A stretch of 64,000 nucleotides of DNA from Atlantibacter sp032062175 (GTDB lineage Bacteria > Pseudomonadota > Gammaproteobacteria > Enterobacterales > Enterobacteriaceae): the NCBI RefSeq assembly GCF_032062175.1, contig NZ_DAMBQK010000012.1, forward strand, positions 60,057-124,056, in the 5' to 3' direction. The notes beneath the pieces are model-generated. The model made no database searches. It was given only the letters and a program-made list of their open reading frames with translations, and was not told where the DNA came from. How positions within the stretch are numbered: the first letter of the stretch is position 1; every line of letters begins with the position of its first letter. Below, piece after piece: positions 50,548 through 59,442 of this stretch. Made by a program: the position numbers and the translations under genes.

Positions 50548-52275
50548 TTAGCAGATTGTTTTTTCTTCAATGAACTTGTTAACCAGCGTCATTAACTCGT
50601 CCGTTGTCGGTTGAGCAAGAGCCTGCTCTGCTAACACCTTCGCATCTTCGTAATTCGTATTACGAATTATCTTCTTGATACGCGGGATAGAAATGGCACT
50701 CATACTGAATTCATCCAGACCCATCCCCAACAACAGAAGTGTAGCACGTTCGTCGCCTGCAAGCTCACCACACATTCCGGTCCATTTACCTTCTGCATGA
50801 GATGCATCAATCACTTGCTTAATTAGAGTCAGTACAGACGGCGACATCGGCTGGTAAAGATGTGAAATCATATCATTACCGCGATCAACTGCCAGGGTGT
50901 ACTGTGTTAAATCGTTCGTTCCGATACTAAAGAAGTCGACTTCTTTGGCCAAATGACGCGCAATTGTCGCCGCCGCCGGTGTTTCCACCATCACGCCAAC
51001 TTCAATAGATTCGTCAAAGGCTTTGCCTTCATCGCGCAGTTCCTGTTTGAAGGTCTCGATGGCTGTTTTCAGCACACGGACTTCTTCAACGGAGATGATC
51101 ATTGGGAACATGATGCGCAGTTTTCCGAAAGCGGAGGCACGCAGGATGGCACGCAGCTGATCGCGCAGGATCTCTTTGCGGTCCATGGCGATGCGCACGG
51201 CACGCCAGCCCAGGAACGGGTTCTCTTCTTTCGGGAAGTTCATGTACGGCAATTCTTTGTCGCCGCCGATGTCCATAGTCCGGACGATCACCGCCTGAGA
51301 ACCGCAGGCTTCCGCCACGGCTTTGTAAGCAGCGAACTGCTCTTCTTCGGTTGGCAGCGCGTCGCGATCCATAAACAGGAATTCGGTACGGTACAGGCCC
51401 ACGCCTTCCGCGCCGTTGCGCTCAGCGCCTGCGACGTCGCGCACGGTACCGATGTTGGCGCAAACTTCAACCTGGTGGCCGTCAAGGGTGATGGCCGGCA
51501 GATCTTTCAGTTTCGCCAGTTCTGCTTTTTCTTCAGCAACCTGCGTTTGAATGTTGCGCAGGGTTTCGATCTCTTCATCGCTCGGGTTCACGTAAACTTT
51601 ATTGTTTACCGCATCGAGGATCAGATAGTCGCCGTTTTTCACCTGGGAGGTGATGCTGCCAGTACCCACAATGGCAGGCAGTTCCAGGGAACGTGCCATG
51701 ATAGAGGTGTGGGAAGTACGGCCACCGATATCGGTGATGAAACCCAGCACCTTTTTCAGATTTAGCTGTGCGGTTTCAGATGGCGTCAGATCGACGGCAA
51801 CCAGGATCACTTCGTCCTGAATCGCGCTTAAATCGATAATGGCGAGGCCAAGAATATTACGCAGCAGGCGTTTACCGATGTCGCGCACGTCAGCCGCACG
51901 CTCTTTCAGGTATTCGTCATCGAGCTCTTCCAGCGCAGTCGCCTGGCCTTCGATAACGTCATAAGCTGCCGCGTCGGCAGTGATGAGCTTGTCCTTAATC
52001 AGGGCTATGATTTCCTGCTCTAGCTCCTCATCTTCCAGCAACATGATGTGGCCTTCGAAGATGGCTTCCTTTTCCTCACCGAAAGTTTCGCCGGCTTTGA
52101 CTTTGATCGCTTCTAACTGCGTAGAGGCCTTGGCACGCCCACTCAGGAAACGCTCAACTTCCTGATCAACCTTATCGGCAGAAATCTTTTTCCGGTCGAT
52201 GACAATCTCATCTTCTTTCAGCAGCAGTGCTTTGCCGAAAGCGATACCCGGGGATGCTAAAATGCCTGAAATCAT
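50548..52275 (-). CDS. ptsI: PTS enzyme I
   Basis: Enzyme I autophosphorylates from phosphoenolpyruvate and transfers phosphate to HPr. The 575-residue product equals the E. coli length. The phospho-histidine is His189 in GGRTSHTSIMARS. PEP-binding arginine and acidic residues are in the C-terminal TIM barrel (TEFLFMDRDALP, FFSIGTNDLTQYTLAVDRGN). The catalytic cysteine lies in GMCGELAGD near 502. It lies 43 bp after ptsH. E. coli has additional crr promoters within ptsI; I did not map them here. Confidence 0.98.
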   Translation of the reverse strand: MISGILASPGIAFGKALLLKEDEIVIDRKKISADKVDQEVERFLSGRAKASTQLEAIKVKAGETFGEEKEAIFEGHIMLLEDEELEQEIIALIKDKLITADAAAYDVIEGQATALEELDDEYLKERAADVRDIGKRLLRNILGLAIIDLSAIQDEVILVAVDLTPSETAQLNLKKVLGFITDIGGRTSHTSIMARSLELPAIVGTGSITSQVKNGDYLILDAVNNKVYVNPSDEEIETLRNIQTQVAEEKAELAKLKDLPAITLDGHQVEVCANIGTVRDVAGAERNGAEGVGLYRTEFLFMDRDALPTEEEQFAAYKAVAEACGSQAVIVRTMDIGGDKELPYMNFPKEENPFLGWRAVRIAMDRKEILRDQLRAILRASAFGKLRIMFPMIISVEEVRVLKTAIETFKQELRDEGKAFDESIEVGVMVETPAAATIARHLAKEVDFFSIGTNDLTQYTLAVDRGNDMISHLYQPMSPSVLTLIKQVIDASHAEGKWTGMCGELAGDERATLLLLGMGLDEFSMSAISIPRIKKIIRNTNYEDAKVLAEQALAQPTTDELMTLVNKFIEEKTIC

Positions 52276-52318
52276 AACCCTACCTTACTTGTGACTGATA
52301 TTAATAAGAACCCGGAAC

Positions 52319-52576
52319 TTACTCGAGTTCAGCCATCAGTTTTACTAAATGCTCAACAGCTTTCTGCTCGTCTTCGCCTTCCGCAGAGATGCTTACCACA
52401 GTGCCCTGGGTCAGACCGAGAGTTTGTAGTTTGAACAGGCTTTTTGCGCTGGCGCTTTTGCCGTTGGAGGTCACAGTGATATCAGACGTGAAGCCTTTCG
52501 CTTCTTTAACAAACTGAGCAGCAGGGCGGGTATGCAGGCCGTTCGGAGCGGTAATGGTAACTTCTTGCTGGAACAT
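52319..52576 (-). CDS. ptsH: PTS phosphocarrier HPr
   Basis: HPr is the small cytoplasmic phosphate shuttle between enzyme I and sugar-specific IIA domains. The 85-residue product equals the E. coli length. The phospho-acceptor is His15 in APNGLHTRPAAQFV. Ser46 lies in the KSASAKSLFKLQ segment. It is the first gene of ptsH-ptsI-crr and its promoter region occupies the 380-bp spacer upstream. Confidence 0.98.
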   Translation of the reverse strand: MFQQEVTITAPNGLHTRPAAQFVKEAKGFTSDITVTSNGKSASAKSLFKLQTLGLTQGTVVSISAEGEDEQKAVEHLVKLMAELE

Positions 52577-52956
52577 TATATTTCCCCAACTTATAGGTTT
52601 AGTGTTGTGGAACTAAAGTCTAGCCTGGCGGCCACACTTTAGCCTGAAAGTTGTGCCGGCGTTCAAGGCAACGCGGCACAGAATGCCAGAACTGCGAAAT
52701 CGCACTGCGCCGTGAAGCGACCCGCGTTTCGCTCGTCATCAATCATTATGCAGCTAATAACAAAGCTTAACCAAATCATTAAATCGATTCAGCCGATACT
52801 AATCCAATAATGATTAATTTCACGCATCGAAATAAATTGATGCTTAAATACCAGAGCCAGCGAGATGAGGCAATGCCAGGAGCGGTGAAAGTTTGAAGCA
52901 GGGCACAAAAAAGCACCCTGAAAGGTGCTTTTTTATTCACAATTAACAATCTGGCA
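52577..52956 (-). promoter_or_regulatory. ptsH control region with CRP-like site
   Basis: The 380-bp spacer between cysK and ptsH has no gene. CGTGA-AATTAA-TCATT (minus strand, 52809-52824) matches 7 of 10 conserved positions of the CRP consensus TGTGA-N6-TCACA. In E. coli this long region holds several CRP/Cra-controlled ptsH promoters. The right end holds the cysK terminator. Confidence 0.6.
52907..52934. terminator. Terminator of cysK
   Basis: AAAAAAGCACC-ctgaaa-GGTGCTTTTTT lies 23 bp beyond the cysK stop and has A and T tracts on both sides. Confidence 0.88.
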
Positions 52957-53928
52957 TCATTGTTGCAATTCTTTCTCAGTAAAGAGATCGGCAAACAAAG
53001 CGGTGCTCAGATAACGCTCACCTGAAGACGGAAGGATAACCACAATGTTCTTGTTGGTAAAGGCTTCGTCTTCCTGAAGTTTGAGCGCGGCAGCAACGGC
53101 AGCACCGGAAGAGATACCCGCCAGAATGCCTTCTTCTTCCATCAGGCGACGCGCGGTGGAGATGGCTTCGTCGTTAGTGATCGCAACCACTTTATCGATC
53201 AGTTTCAGATCCAGGTTGCCCGGAATAAAGCCTGCACCGATACCCTGAATTTTGTGCGGGCCTGGTTTCAGCTCTTCGCCAGCCAGCGCCTGGGCGATAA
53301 CCGGGGAATCGGTCGGCTCGACCGCCACGGTGATCAGCTCGGATTTCCCTTTGGTGTTCTTGATATAACGGCTCACGCCGGTCAGCGTACCGCCAGTACC
53401 CACGCCGGAGATAAACACGTCTACCTGGCCATCGGTGTCTTCCCAGATTTCCGGGCCGGTGGTTTTTTCGTGGATTTCCGGGTTCGCCGGGTTGCTGAAC
53501 TGCTGAAGCAGCAGATATTTTGCCGGATCGCTGGCGACAATTTCTTCCGCTTTCTGAATTGCGCCTTTCATGCCTTTCGCGCCTTCAGTCAGCACCAGGT
53601 TCGCGCCCAGCGCTTTCAGCAACTTGCGGCGTTCGATGCTCATGGTTTCCGGCATGGTCAGGGTCAGTTTGTAACCGCGTGCGGCGGCGACATACGCCAG
53701 CGCGATACCGGTGTTGCCGCTGGTGGGTTCAACCAGCTCTACGCCCGGTTTCAGTACGCCACGTTTTTCGGCATCCCAAATCATATTGGCACCGATGCGG
53801 CATTTGACGCTGAAGCTTGGGTTGCGTGATTCTACCTTCGCCAGGATGCGTCCGTTACCGATACGGTTCAGTCGAACCAGCGGCGTATGACCGATAGTCA
53901 GCGAGTTATCTTCATAAATCTTACTCAT
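52957..53928 (-). CDS. cysK: Cysteine synthase A (O-acetylserine sulfhydrylase A)
   Basis: CysK makes cysteine from O-acetylserine and sulfide, and binds SerA acetyltransferase CysE. The 323-residue product equals the E. coli length. PLP lysine 42 is in NPSFSVKCRIGANM; EPTSGNTGIALAYVAA is the asparagine loop. GVGTGGTLTGVSRY binds the PLP phosphate and SSGERYLST is near the C-terminus. An inverted repeat overlaps the likely promoter upstream. Confidence 0.98.
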   Translation of the reverse strand: MSKIYEDNSLTIGHTPLVRLNRIGNGRILAKVESRNPSFSVKCRIGANMIWDAEKRGVLKPGVELVEPTSGNTGIALAYVAAARGYKLTLTMPETMSIERRKLLKALGANLVLTEGAKGMKGAIQKAEEIVASDPAKYLLLQQFSNPANPEIHEKTTGPEIWEDTDGQVDVFISGVGTGGTLTGVSRYIKNTKGKSELITVAVEPTDSPVIAQALAGEELKPGPHKIQGIGAGFIPGNLDLKLIDKVVAITNDEAISTARRLMEEEGILAGISSGAAVAAALKLQEDEAFTNKNIVVILPSSGERYLSTALFADLFTEKELQQ

Positions 53929-53967
53929 GGCCTGTCCTTAACTGTATGAAATTTGGGAAACAGAGTT

Positions 53968-53997
53968 AGCATACGCACTTCCCTACCAGGGGGAAGT
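53968..53997 (-). promoter_or_regulatory. cysK promoter with inverted repeat over the -35
   Basis: On the minus strand a -10 TATGCT (53968-53973) is preceded at 17 bp by a poor -35. ACTTCCC-N7-GGGAAGT (53977-53997) overlaps that -35. A weak -35 covered by a dyad is consistent with activator dependence. CysB is the expected regulator, but its site is not proved. Confidence 0.5.
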
Positions 53998-54053
53998 AAG
54001 TAATTCGCATATCTATATGCTGATGAGAAATAATGATGACCATTATAGAATAA

Positions 54054-54073
54054 GAGACGGCATAAGCCGTCTC
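54054..54073 (-). terminator. Stem-loop after cysZ
   Basis: GAGACGGC-ataa-GCCGTCTC is a perfect 8-bp stem with a tetraloop, 17 bp beyond the cysZ stop. On the minus strand it is followed by the T-rich TTATTCTATAAT. Confidence 0.7.
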
Positions 54074-54090
54074 GTTTCAGTGGCTGACGG

Positions 54091-54852
54091 TTATTGCCAC
54101 TGCGCATGGCGGCGGCGGTAGCAGTCCACCCACATCGCGGTAGCACCGCACACCGCTACCGGCATAATCACCAGATTTAAAAACGGAATCAGCGTAAACA
54201 GGCTAACCAGCGCCCCGAACTGCATATTGGTAAACTTGCGTTCGCGCAGAGCCACGCGCATCTCTTTAAAGGGCACTTTATGGTTATCGAAAGGATAGTC
54301 GCAATACTGGATGGCCAGCATCCAGGCGCTAAATAAAAACCACAGCACCGGTGCGACGGTCTGGCCGATGCCGGGGATAAAGTAGAGGAGCAGCAGAACG
54401 ATGGCGCGCGGCAAATACCAGGCAAGCTTTTGCCATTCGCGCTTCATAATGCGCGGCACGTCTTTGATGATGCCGAACACGCCGGTATCCGGCGGGGTAG
54501 CGCCGGTTAAGCGCGCTTCGAGTTGTTCCGCCAGCAGGCCGTTAAACGGCGCGGCAATCCAGTTCGCCAGAGTAGAAAAGAAATAACCGAAGATCAGCAG
54601 CACGGAAAGCACCACCAGCGGCCAGATGACATAGCTCAGCCATTGCAGCCAGTCAGGCACATAGGACATCAACTGCGGGATCCAGACATCAAACTGGGAA
54701 AACAGCCACCAGAACGCGCCGCCCATCAGTAGAATGTTGATCAGTAACGGCAGGATAACGAACCGGCGAATGCCTGGCAGCGTGACCAGTTTCCAGCCCT
54801 GAGAAAAGTAATACAGACCGCTACGCGGCGTGCCGCCGGATTGTGAAACCAT
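54091..54852 (-). CDS. cysZ: Sulfate transporter CysZ
   Basis: CysZ is an inner-membrane, proton-coupled sulfate transporter that feeds cysteine synthesis. The 253-residue product equals the E. coli length from MVSQSGGTPRSGLYYFSQGWK. Four or more hydrophobic segments are seen (about 33-50, 66-90, 145-185, 210-240), including the conserved YFIPGIGQTVAPVLWFLFSAWMLAIQYCDYP. The ATG 12 codons upstream would add an unconserved leader and is rejected. It diverges from zipA and lies upstream of cysK. Confidence 0.95.
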   Translation of the reverse strand: MVSQSGGTPRSGLYYFSQGWKLVTLPGIRRFVILPLLINILLMGGAFWWLFSQFDVWIPQLMSYVPDWLQWLSYVIWPLVVLSVLLIFGYFFSTLANWIAAPFNGLLAEQLEARLTGATPPDTGVFGIIKDVPRIMKREWQKLAWYLPRAIVLLLLYFIPGIGQTVAPVLWFLFSAWMLAIQYCDYPFDNHKVPFKEMRVALRERKFTNMQFGALVSLFTLIPFLNLVIMPVAVCGATAMWVDCYRRRHAQWQ

Positions 54853-55080
54853 ATTGAGGCTTACTCCTTTAATATCAGCCAGGGTCAACGCAGGCTATCT
54901 TAACCGAGCCCGGAAATATCGCCAGTTCGGAAATGGTCGAAAAAACAGCAAAAAACACGTTTTATTTCATCTTTATGCGGAGAAAAACGTGAGTGGACTT
55001 GCACTTGAGCAGATGGGCAAATACTCTTAGTGAGTAAATGTTTGCCGCAGTGGCAAGGTGTTAGAACAACAGAGAATATA

Positions 55081-56046
55081 ATGATGCAGGATTTGCGTCT
55101 GATATTAATCATTGTTGGCGCAATCGCCATAATAGCCTTACTGGTGCACGGCCTGTGGACCAGCCGTAAGGAACGCTCTTCTGTGTTCCGCGACCGTCCG
55201 ATTAAACGGATGAAGTCGAGGCGTGATGACGATTCTGATGATGATGGCGACGACATGGAAGACGAAGGGGTCGGTGAAGTGCGTGTTCGCCGCGTTGCAC
55301 CCGATCATGACAGCGTCTCCCGGGAACCTGAGCCGCCTCGCCAACCGGAAGCGCCGCAGCATAACTACCAGCCTCCTTACGCGTCTTCGCAGCCGCGCCA
55401 ACCCGTGGCTCGTCCTCAGGAACCTGAGCAACGCGCGCCGGTGCAGCCGCAGCCTGTCCAGCAGGGCCCCGCTGCGCCGCAGCCAGCGCCAGCTCAGCCT
55501 GTAGCAAGGCCGCAGGAACCGCAGCCAACTGCGCCGCAACAGCAGCCAGTGGCCCATGCGCCTCAGCCAGAGCCTGTGGCACAGCCTGAACCCGCTCCCG
55601 CGCCGGCACCTGAAAAACCGCGCCTTAAAGAGACCGTTATCGTGATGAACGTTTCGGCTCACGCGGGTACTCAGCTTAACGGCGACGTATTGCTTAACAG
55701 CATCCAGCAGGCAGGTTTCACATTTGGTGAAATGAACATTTTTCATCGGCACCTGAGCCCGGACGGCAGTGGCCCGGTCCTGTTCAGCCTGGCGAATATG
55801 GTCAAGCCGGGATCGTTCGATCCAGAAAACATGCACACGTTCGCGACGCCTGGCGTCACCATCTTTATGCAGGTGCCTTCCTACGGTGATGAGATCCAGA
55901 ACTTCAAGCTGATGCTTCAGTCTGCGCAGCACATTGCCGATGAAGTCGGCGGCGTGGTGCTGGACGATCAGCGTCGCATGATGACCCCGCAAAAACTGCG
56001 TGAATACCAGGATCGAATCCGTGAAGTGAAAGAAGCCAACGCATAA
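55081..56046 (+). CDS. zipA: Cell division protein ZipA
   Basis: ZipA anchors FtsZ filaments to the inner membrane at the septum. The 321-residue product (E. coli 328) has an N-terminal membrane helix (LILIIVGAIAIIALLVHGLW, about 6-25). A basic-acidic segment (SRKERSSVFRDRP, DDDSDDDGDDMEDEGVGEV) is followed by a Pro/Gln-rich linker at about 85-180. The C-terminal FtsZ-binding domain runs from about 185 (KETVIVMNVSAHAGTQLNGD to the end). The linker differs most from E. coli. ATG 55081 is preferred over a 17-codon extension because it gives MMQDLRLILIIVG. It diverges from cysZ. Confidence 0.96.
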   Translation: MMQDLRLILIIVGAIAIIALLVHGLWTSRKERSSVFRDRPIKRMKSRRDDDSDDDGDDMEDEGVGEVRVRRVAPDHDSVSREPEPPRQPEAPQHNYQPPYASSQPRQPVARPQEPEQRAPVQPQPVQQGPAAPQPAPAQPVARPQEPQPTAPQQQPVAHAPQPEPVAQPEPAPAPAPEKPRLKETVIVMNVSAHAGTQLNGDVLLNSIQQAGFTFGEMNIFHRHLSPDGSGPVLFSLANMVKPGSFDPENMHTFATPGVTIFMQVPSYGDEIQNFKLMLQSAQHIADEVGGVVLDDQRRMMTPQKLREYQDRIREVKEANA

Positions 56047-56075
56047 CGTGCGTGCGGTGAACAACATTCTCTAAG

Positions 56076-56101
56076 CCCCCGCATCGTCGGGGGTTTTTTT
56101 C
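56076..56101 (+). terminator. Terminator between zipA and ligA
   Basis: CCCCCG-catcgt-CGGGGG followed by eight T residues lies 30 bp after the zipA stop, a canonical Rho-independent terminator. It ends 15 bp before the ligA start. Confidence 0.9.
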
Positions 56102-56115
56102 ATTGGTGGTGTGAT

Positions 56116-58134
56116 ATGGACTCAATAGAACAAAAACTGACTGAACTTAGAACCACGCTTCGCCATCATGAATATTTGTATCATGTGATGGATGCGCCTG
56201 AGGTCCCGGACGCCGAATACGACCGGTTGATGAACGAATTGCGCGCCCTCGAAGCGGATAATCCCACGTTAATTACCCCGGACTCGCCAACCCAGCGCGT
56301 TGGCGCCGCGCCGCTGACGGCGTTCACCCAAATCCGCCATGAAGTGCCAATGCTGTCGCTGGATAACGTGTTCGATGAAAGCAGCTTTCTGGCCTTCAAC
56401 AAGCGCGTGCAGGACCGATTAAAAAGCAGCGAAGCCCTGATTTACTGCTGTGAGCTCAAGCTTGACGGCCTGGCGGTAAGCCTGCTGTACGAAAATGGTT
56501 TGCTGGTCCGCGCCGCTACCCGTGGTGACGGCACAACCGGGGAAGATATTACTTCTAATATTCGTACCGTACGGGCGATCCCGTTGAAACTGCGCGGCGA
56601 CGATATTCCGGCGCGTCTGGAAGTGCGCGGTGAGGTTTTCCTGCCTCAGGCCGGATTTGAAAAAATCAACGAAGAGGCCCGGCGCACCGGCGGTAAAGTC
56701 TTCGCCAACCCGCGCAACGCGGCGGCGGGATCGCTGCGCCAGCTCGATCCGCGCATTACGGCAAAACGTCCGCTGACTTTTAACTGCTACGGCATTGGCA
56801 TTCTGGAAGGCGGCGAACTGCCAGCCAGCCACTATCAGCGCCTGCAACAGTTTGCCAAATGGGGCCTGCCGATAAGCCATCGCACCCGCCTTTGCCAGAG
56901 CCCGGAAGAGGTGCTGGCATTTTATCATCAGGTCGAGGCCGACCGCCCGCAGTTGGGTTTTGATATCGACGGCGTGGTAATCAAAGTCGATTCACTGGAT
57001 TTGCAGGAGCAACTGGGCTTTGTGGCGCGCGCCCCACGCTGGGCGGTGGCCTTTAAATTCCCGGCTCAGGAGCAATTGACCTTTGTGCGTGATGTGGAGT
57101 TCCAGGTCGGGCGCACCGGTGCCATTACGCCAGTCGCGCGTCTTGAGCCGGTTCAGGTGGCGGGCGTGCTGGTCAGCAACGCCACGCTGCACAACGCAGA
57201 CGAGATTGAACGGCTGGGGTTGCGTATAGGCGATAAAGTGGTGATCCGCCGCGCCGGGGATGTGATCCCGCAGGTGGTCAACGTGGTGCTCTCCGAACGT
57301 CCGGAGGAGACCCGCGAAGTCGCCTTCCCGACACACTGTCCGGTTTGCGGTTCCGATGTGGAGCGCGTCGAGGGCGAAGCGGTGGCGCGCTGCACCGGCG
57401 GATTGATTTGCGGTGCGCAGCGTAAAGAATCCCTGAAGCATTTTGTTTCCCGCCGGGCGATGGACGTTGACGGCATGGGCGACAAAATCATCGATCAGCT
57501 GGTTGAGAAAGAGTACGTCCATACGCCAGCGGATCTGTTCCGGTTAACCGCCGGAAAACTCACCGGCCTGGAACGTATGGGGCCGAAATCGGCGCAGAAC
57601 GTGGTCGACGCGCTGGAGAAAGCCAAATCCACCACGTTTGCGCGCTTCCTGTACGCGCTGGGCATCCGTGAAGTGGGTGAGGCCACGGCGGCAGGGCTGG
57701 CGTCTTACTTTGGCAACCTGGATGCGTTAACAAAGGCCAGCATTGAAGAGCTGCAAAAAGTCCCGGACGTAGGGATCGTGGTGGCGACACATGTGTTTAA
57801 CTTCTTCGAGGAAGAGAGCAACCGTGAAGTCATCCGCCAGTTAGTAGAAGATATCGGTATCAGTTGGCCTGAACCGCTGGTGATCAAAGCGGAAGAGATC
57901 GACAGTCCGTTCGCTGGGAAAACGGTGGTACTGACCGGCTCGCTGAGCCAGCTTTCGCGCGATGACGCCAAAGCGCGGCTGACAGCCCTCGGCGCGAAAG
58001 TGGCGGGCAGCGTGTCGAAAAAAACCGATCTGGTGATTGCCGGGGAAGCGGCGGGCTCAAAACTGGCGAAGGCGCAGGAACTGGGCATTGCAGTGATCGA
58101 CGAAGACGAAATGATGCGCCTGCTGGGTGAATGA
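56116..58134 (+). CDS. ligA: NAD-dependent DNA ligase LigA
   Basis: LigA seals nicks in DNA during replication and repair using NAD. The 672-residue product (E. coli 671) begins with the Ia domain (MDSIEQKLTELRTTLRHHEYLYHVMDAPEVPDAEYDRL). Adenylation lysine is K115 in CELKLDGLA. The OB domain runs from about 320. The zinc finger has CPVCGSDVERVEGEAVARC and a following CGAQRK cysteine. HhH motifs cover about 440-580, and the BRCT domain about 595-672 (GKTVVLTGSLSQLSRDDAKA). ypeB starts one base after its stop. Confidence 0.98.
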   Translation: MDSIEQKLTELRTTLRHHEYLYHVMDAPEVPDAEYDRLMNELRALEADNPTLITPDSPTQRVGAAPLTAFTQIRHEVPMLSLDNVFDESSFLAFNKRVQDRLKSSEALIYCCELKLDGLAVSLLYENGLLVRAATRGDGTTGEDITSNIRTVRAIPLKLRGDDIPARLEVRGEVFLPQAGFEKINEEARRTGGKVFANPRNAAAGSLRQLDPRITAKRPLTFNCYGIGILEGGELPASHYQRLQQFAKWGLPISHRTRLCQSPEEVLAFYHQVEADRPQLGFDIDGVVIKVDSLDLQEQLGFVARAPRWAVAFKFPAQEQLTFVRDVEFQVGRTGAITPVARLEPVQVAGVLVSNATLHNADEIERLGLRIGDKVVIRRAGDVIPQVVNVVLSERPEETREVAFPTHCPVCGSDVERVEGEAVARCTGGLICGAQRKESLKHFVSRRAMDVDGMGDKIIDQLVEKEYVHTPADLFRLTAGKLTGLERMGPKSAQNVVDALEKAKSTTFARFLYALGIREVGEATAAGLASYFGNLDALTKASIEELQKVPDVGIVVATHVFNFFEEESNREVIRQLVEDIGISWPEPLVIKAEEIDSPFAGKTVVLTGSLSQLSRDDAKARLTALGAKVAGSVSKKTDLVIAGEAAGSKLAKAQELGIAVIDEDEMMRLLGE

Positions 58135-58135
58135 C

Positions 58136-58348
58136 ATGGAAAAAGAGCAGCTCATCGCTATCGCCAATACTGAGATGCCGTTTGGTAAATACAAAGGCCG
58201 CAGGCTGATTGATTTGCCGGAAGAGTATCTGCTGTGGTTCGCCCGCAAGGATCAATTCCCAGCCGGGCGGCTGGGCGAGCTACTGTCGATAACGTTACTG
58301 ATCAAAACCGAGGGGCTGACGCATCTGGTTCAGCCCCTCAGGAAGTAG
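58136..58348 (+). CDS. ypeB: DUF3820 family protein YpeB
   Basis: The 70-residue product (E. coli YpeB 72) begins MEKEQLIAIANTEMPFGKYKGRRLIDLPEEYLLWFARK, the DUF3820 signature. The domain resembles exonuclease-associated modules but has no assigned function. ATG 58136 lies one base after the ligA stop, so it is probably translationally coupled to ligA; a GTG three codons earlier overlaps ligA. It converges with yfeH, their stops being 2 bp apart. Confidence 0.92.
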   Translation: MEKEQLIAIANTEMPFGKYKGRRLIDLPEEYLLWFARKDQFPAGRLGELLSITLLIKTEGLTHLVQPLRK

Positions 58349-58350
58349 CC

Positions 58351-59349
58351 TCAGACTTTTGCGGCGCGGGCATTTTCCTGCGCCTGCAACTGCTCGGTCT
58401 GATGTTTATAATGCCGCGCCAGTACCGCGCAGACCATCAACTGGATCTGGTGGAAAATCATCAGCGGCAGCACCATCATCCCAATTACCGACGTCGGGAA
58501 CAGAATGTTGGCCATCGGGATGCCGTTGGCCAGGCTTTTCTTCGAGCCGCAGAACACAATGGTGATCTCATCAGCTTTGCTGAAGCCGCATTTGCGGGCG
58601 ACCACCACGTTCACCACTATCACGATGGCTAACAGCACCAGGCTGACCACCACGATAAACAGTAACGAACCCAGGCCCACCTGGTGCCAGATGCCGTTAA
58701 CGACGGCCTCGCTGAAGGCGGTATACACCACCAGCAGGATAGAGGTCTGATCGGTGACCGAAATCAATTTTTTATGACGCGCCACCCAGCCACCAATCCA
58801 CGGGCGCGACAGATGGCCCAGCACAAACGGCAACAGCAGTTGCAGCATAATTTTGCCGACCTGCTCAAGGCTGCCTTCCGCACCGTGCATATTCATCACC
58901 AGCCCGACCAGCAGCGGCGACAGGAAAATCCCCAGCAGGCTTGATGCCGAAGCCGAACAGACCGCCGCCGCAACGTTGCCGCCCGCCAGCGAGGTAAAGG
59001 CGATAGCAGACTGTACGGTAGCGGGCAAAATACACAGATAGAGAAATCCGGTGTAGAGCTCCTGGCTGACGTTGACCGGTGCCCACCACGCGAACAGCAC
59101 GCCAAGCACCGGGAAGAGAATGAAAGTACTGCACATCACCCAAAGATGTAACCGCCAGTGGCTGCCACCCGCGATAATCGCTTCACGCGACAGCTTGGCG
59201 CCGTGCATAAAGAAGAGCAAGGCAATGGCCGCCGTGGTAAGCCCTTCGAAGAACGGAACGAATCCGCCGCGTGCCGGTAAGAACGAAGCCAGTAACACCA
59301 CGGTAATCAGCGTGATAGTAAACGGATCGAGGATACGCAAAAGTTTCAT
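58351..59349 (-). CDS. yfeH: Bile acid:sodium symporter-family transporter YfeH
   Basis: The 332-residue product equals E. coli YfeH. It belongs to the SBF-like family (bile acid:sodium symporter fold) and has about nine to ten hydrophobic helices. Segments such as GAKLSREAIIAGG, LCILPATVQSAIAFTSLAGGNVAAAVCSASASS and FCGSKKSLANGIPMANILFP are family landmarks. The substrate is unknown. It diverges from the LysR-type gene yfeR, whose Salmonella homologue controls yfeH. Confidence 0.94.
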   Translation of the reverse strand: MKLLRILDPFTITLITVVLLASFLPARGGFVPFFEGLTTAAIALLFFMHGAKLSREAIIAGGSHWRLHLWVMCSTFILFPVLGVLFAWWAPVNVSQELYTGFLYLCILPATVQSAIAFTSLAGGNVAAAVCSASASSLLGIFLSPLLVGLVMNMHGAEGSLEQVGKIMLQLLLPFVLGHLSRPWIGGWVARHKKLISVTDQTSILLVVYTAFSEAVVNGIWHQVGLGSLLFIVVVSLVLLAIVIVVNVVVARKCGFSKADEITIVFCGSKKSLANGIPMANILFPTSVIGMMVLPLMIFHQIQLMVCAVLARHYKHQTEQLQAQENARAAKV

Positions 59350-59417
59350 AATCTCTCCTGAGTCGAGGTGTTATTTTGCGTTTTTCATTTTGAGAAATAA
59401 AATTGATTTATTGCATC

Positions 59418-59442
59418 CATTCATGAAGGAAATGTATGAATG
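59418..59442. promoter_or_regulatory. LysR-type palindrome over the yfeR start codon
   Basis: CATTCAT-N11-ATGAATG is a perfect 7-bp dyad with the T-N11-A spacing typical of LysR-type regulators. The right arm contains the yfeR ATG (59436). It lies in the yfeH-yfeR divergent spacer and is a strong candidate for YfeR autoregulation and control of yfeH. Confidence 0.7.

Noticed and set aside
55330..55620. Repetitive CAGCC/GCAGCC DNA resembling a tandem repeat
   Set aside because: It is the coding sequence for the Pro/Gln-rich ZipA linker, not an independent repeat or CRISPR.
55138..56067. A 309-codon minus-strand frame
   Set aside because: It is antisense to zipA and mirrors the Pro/Gln-rich linker repeats.
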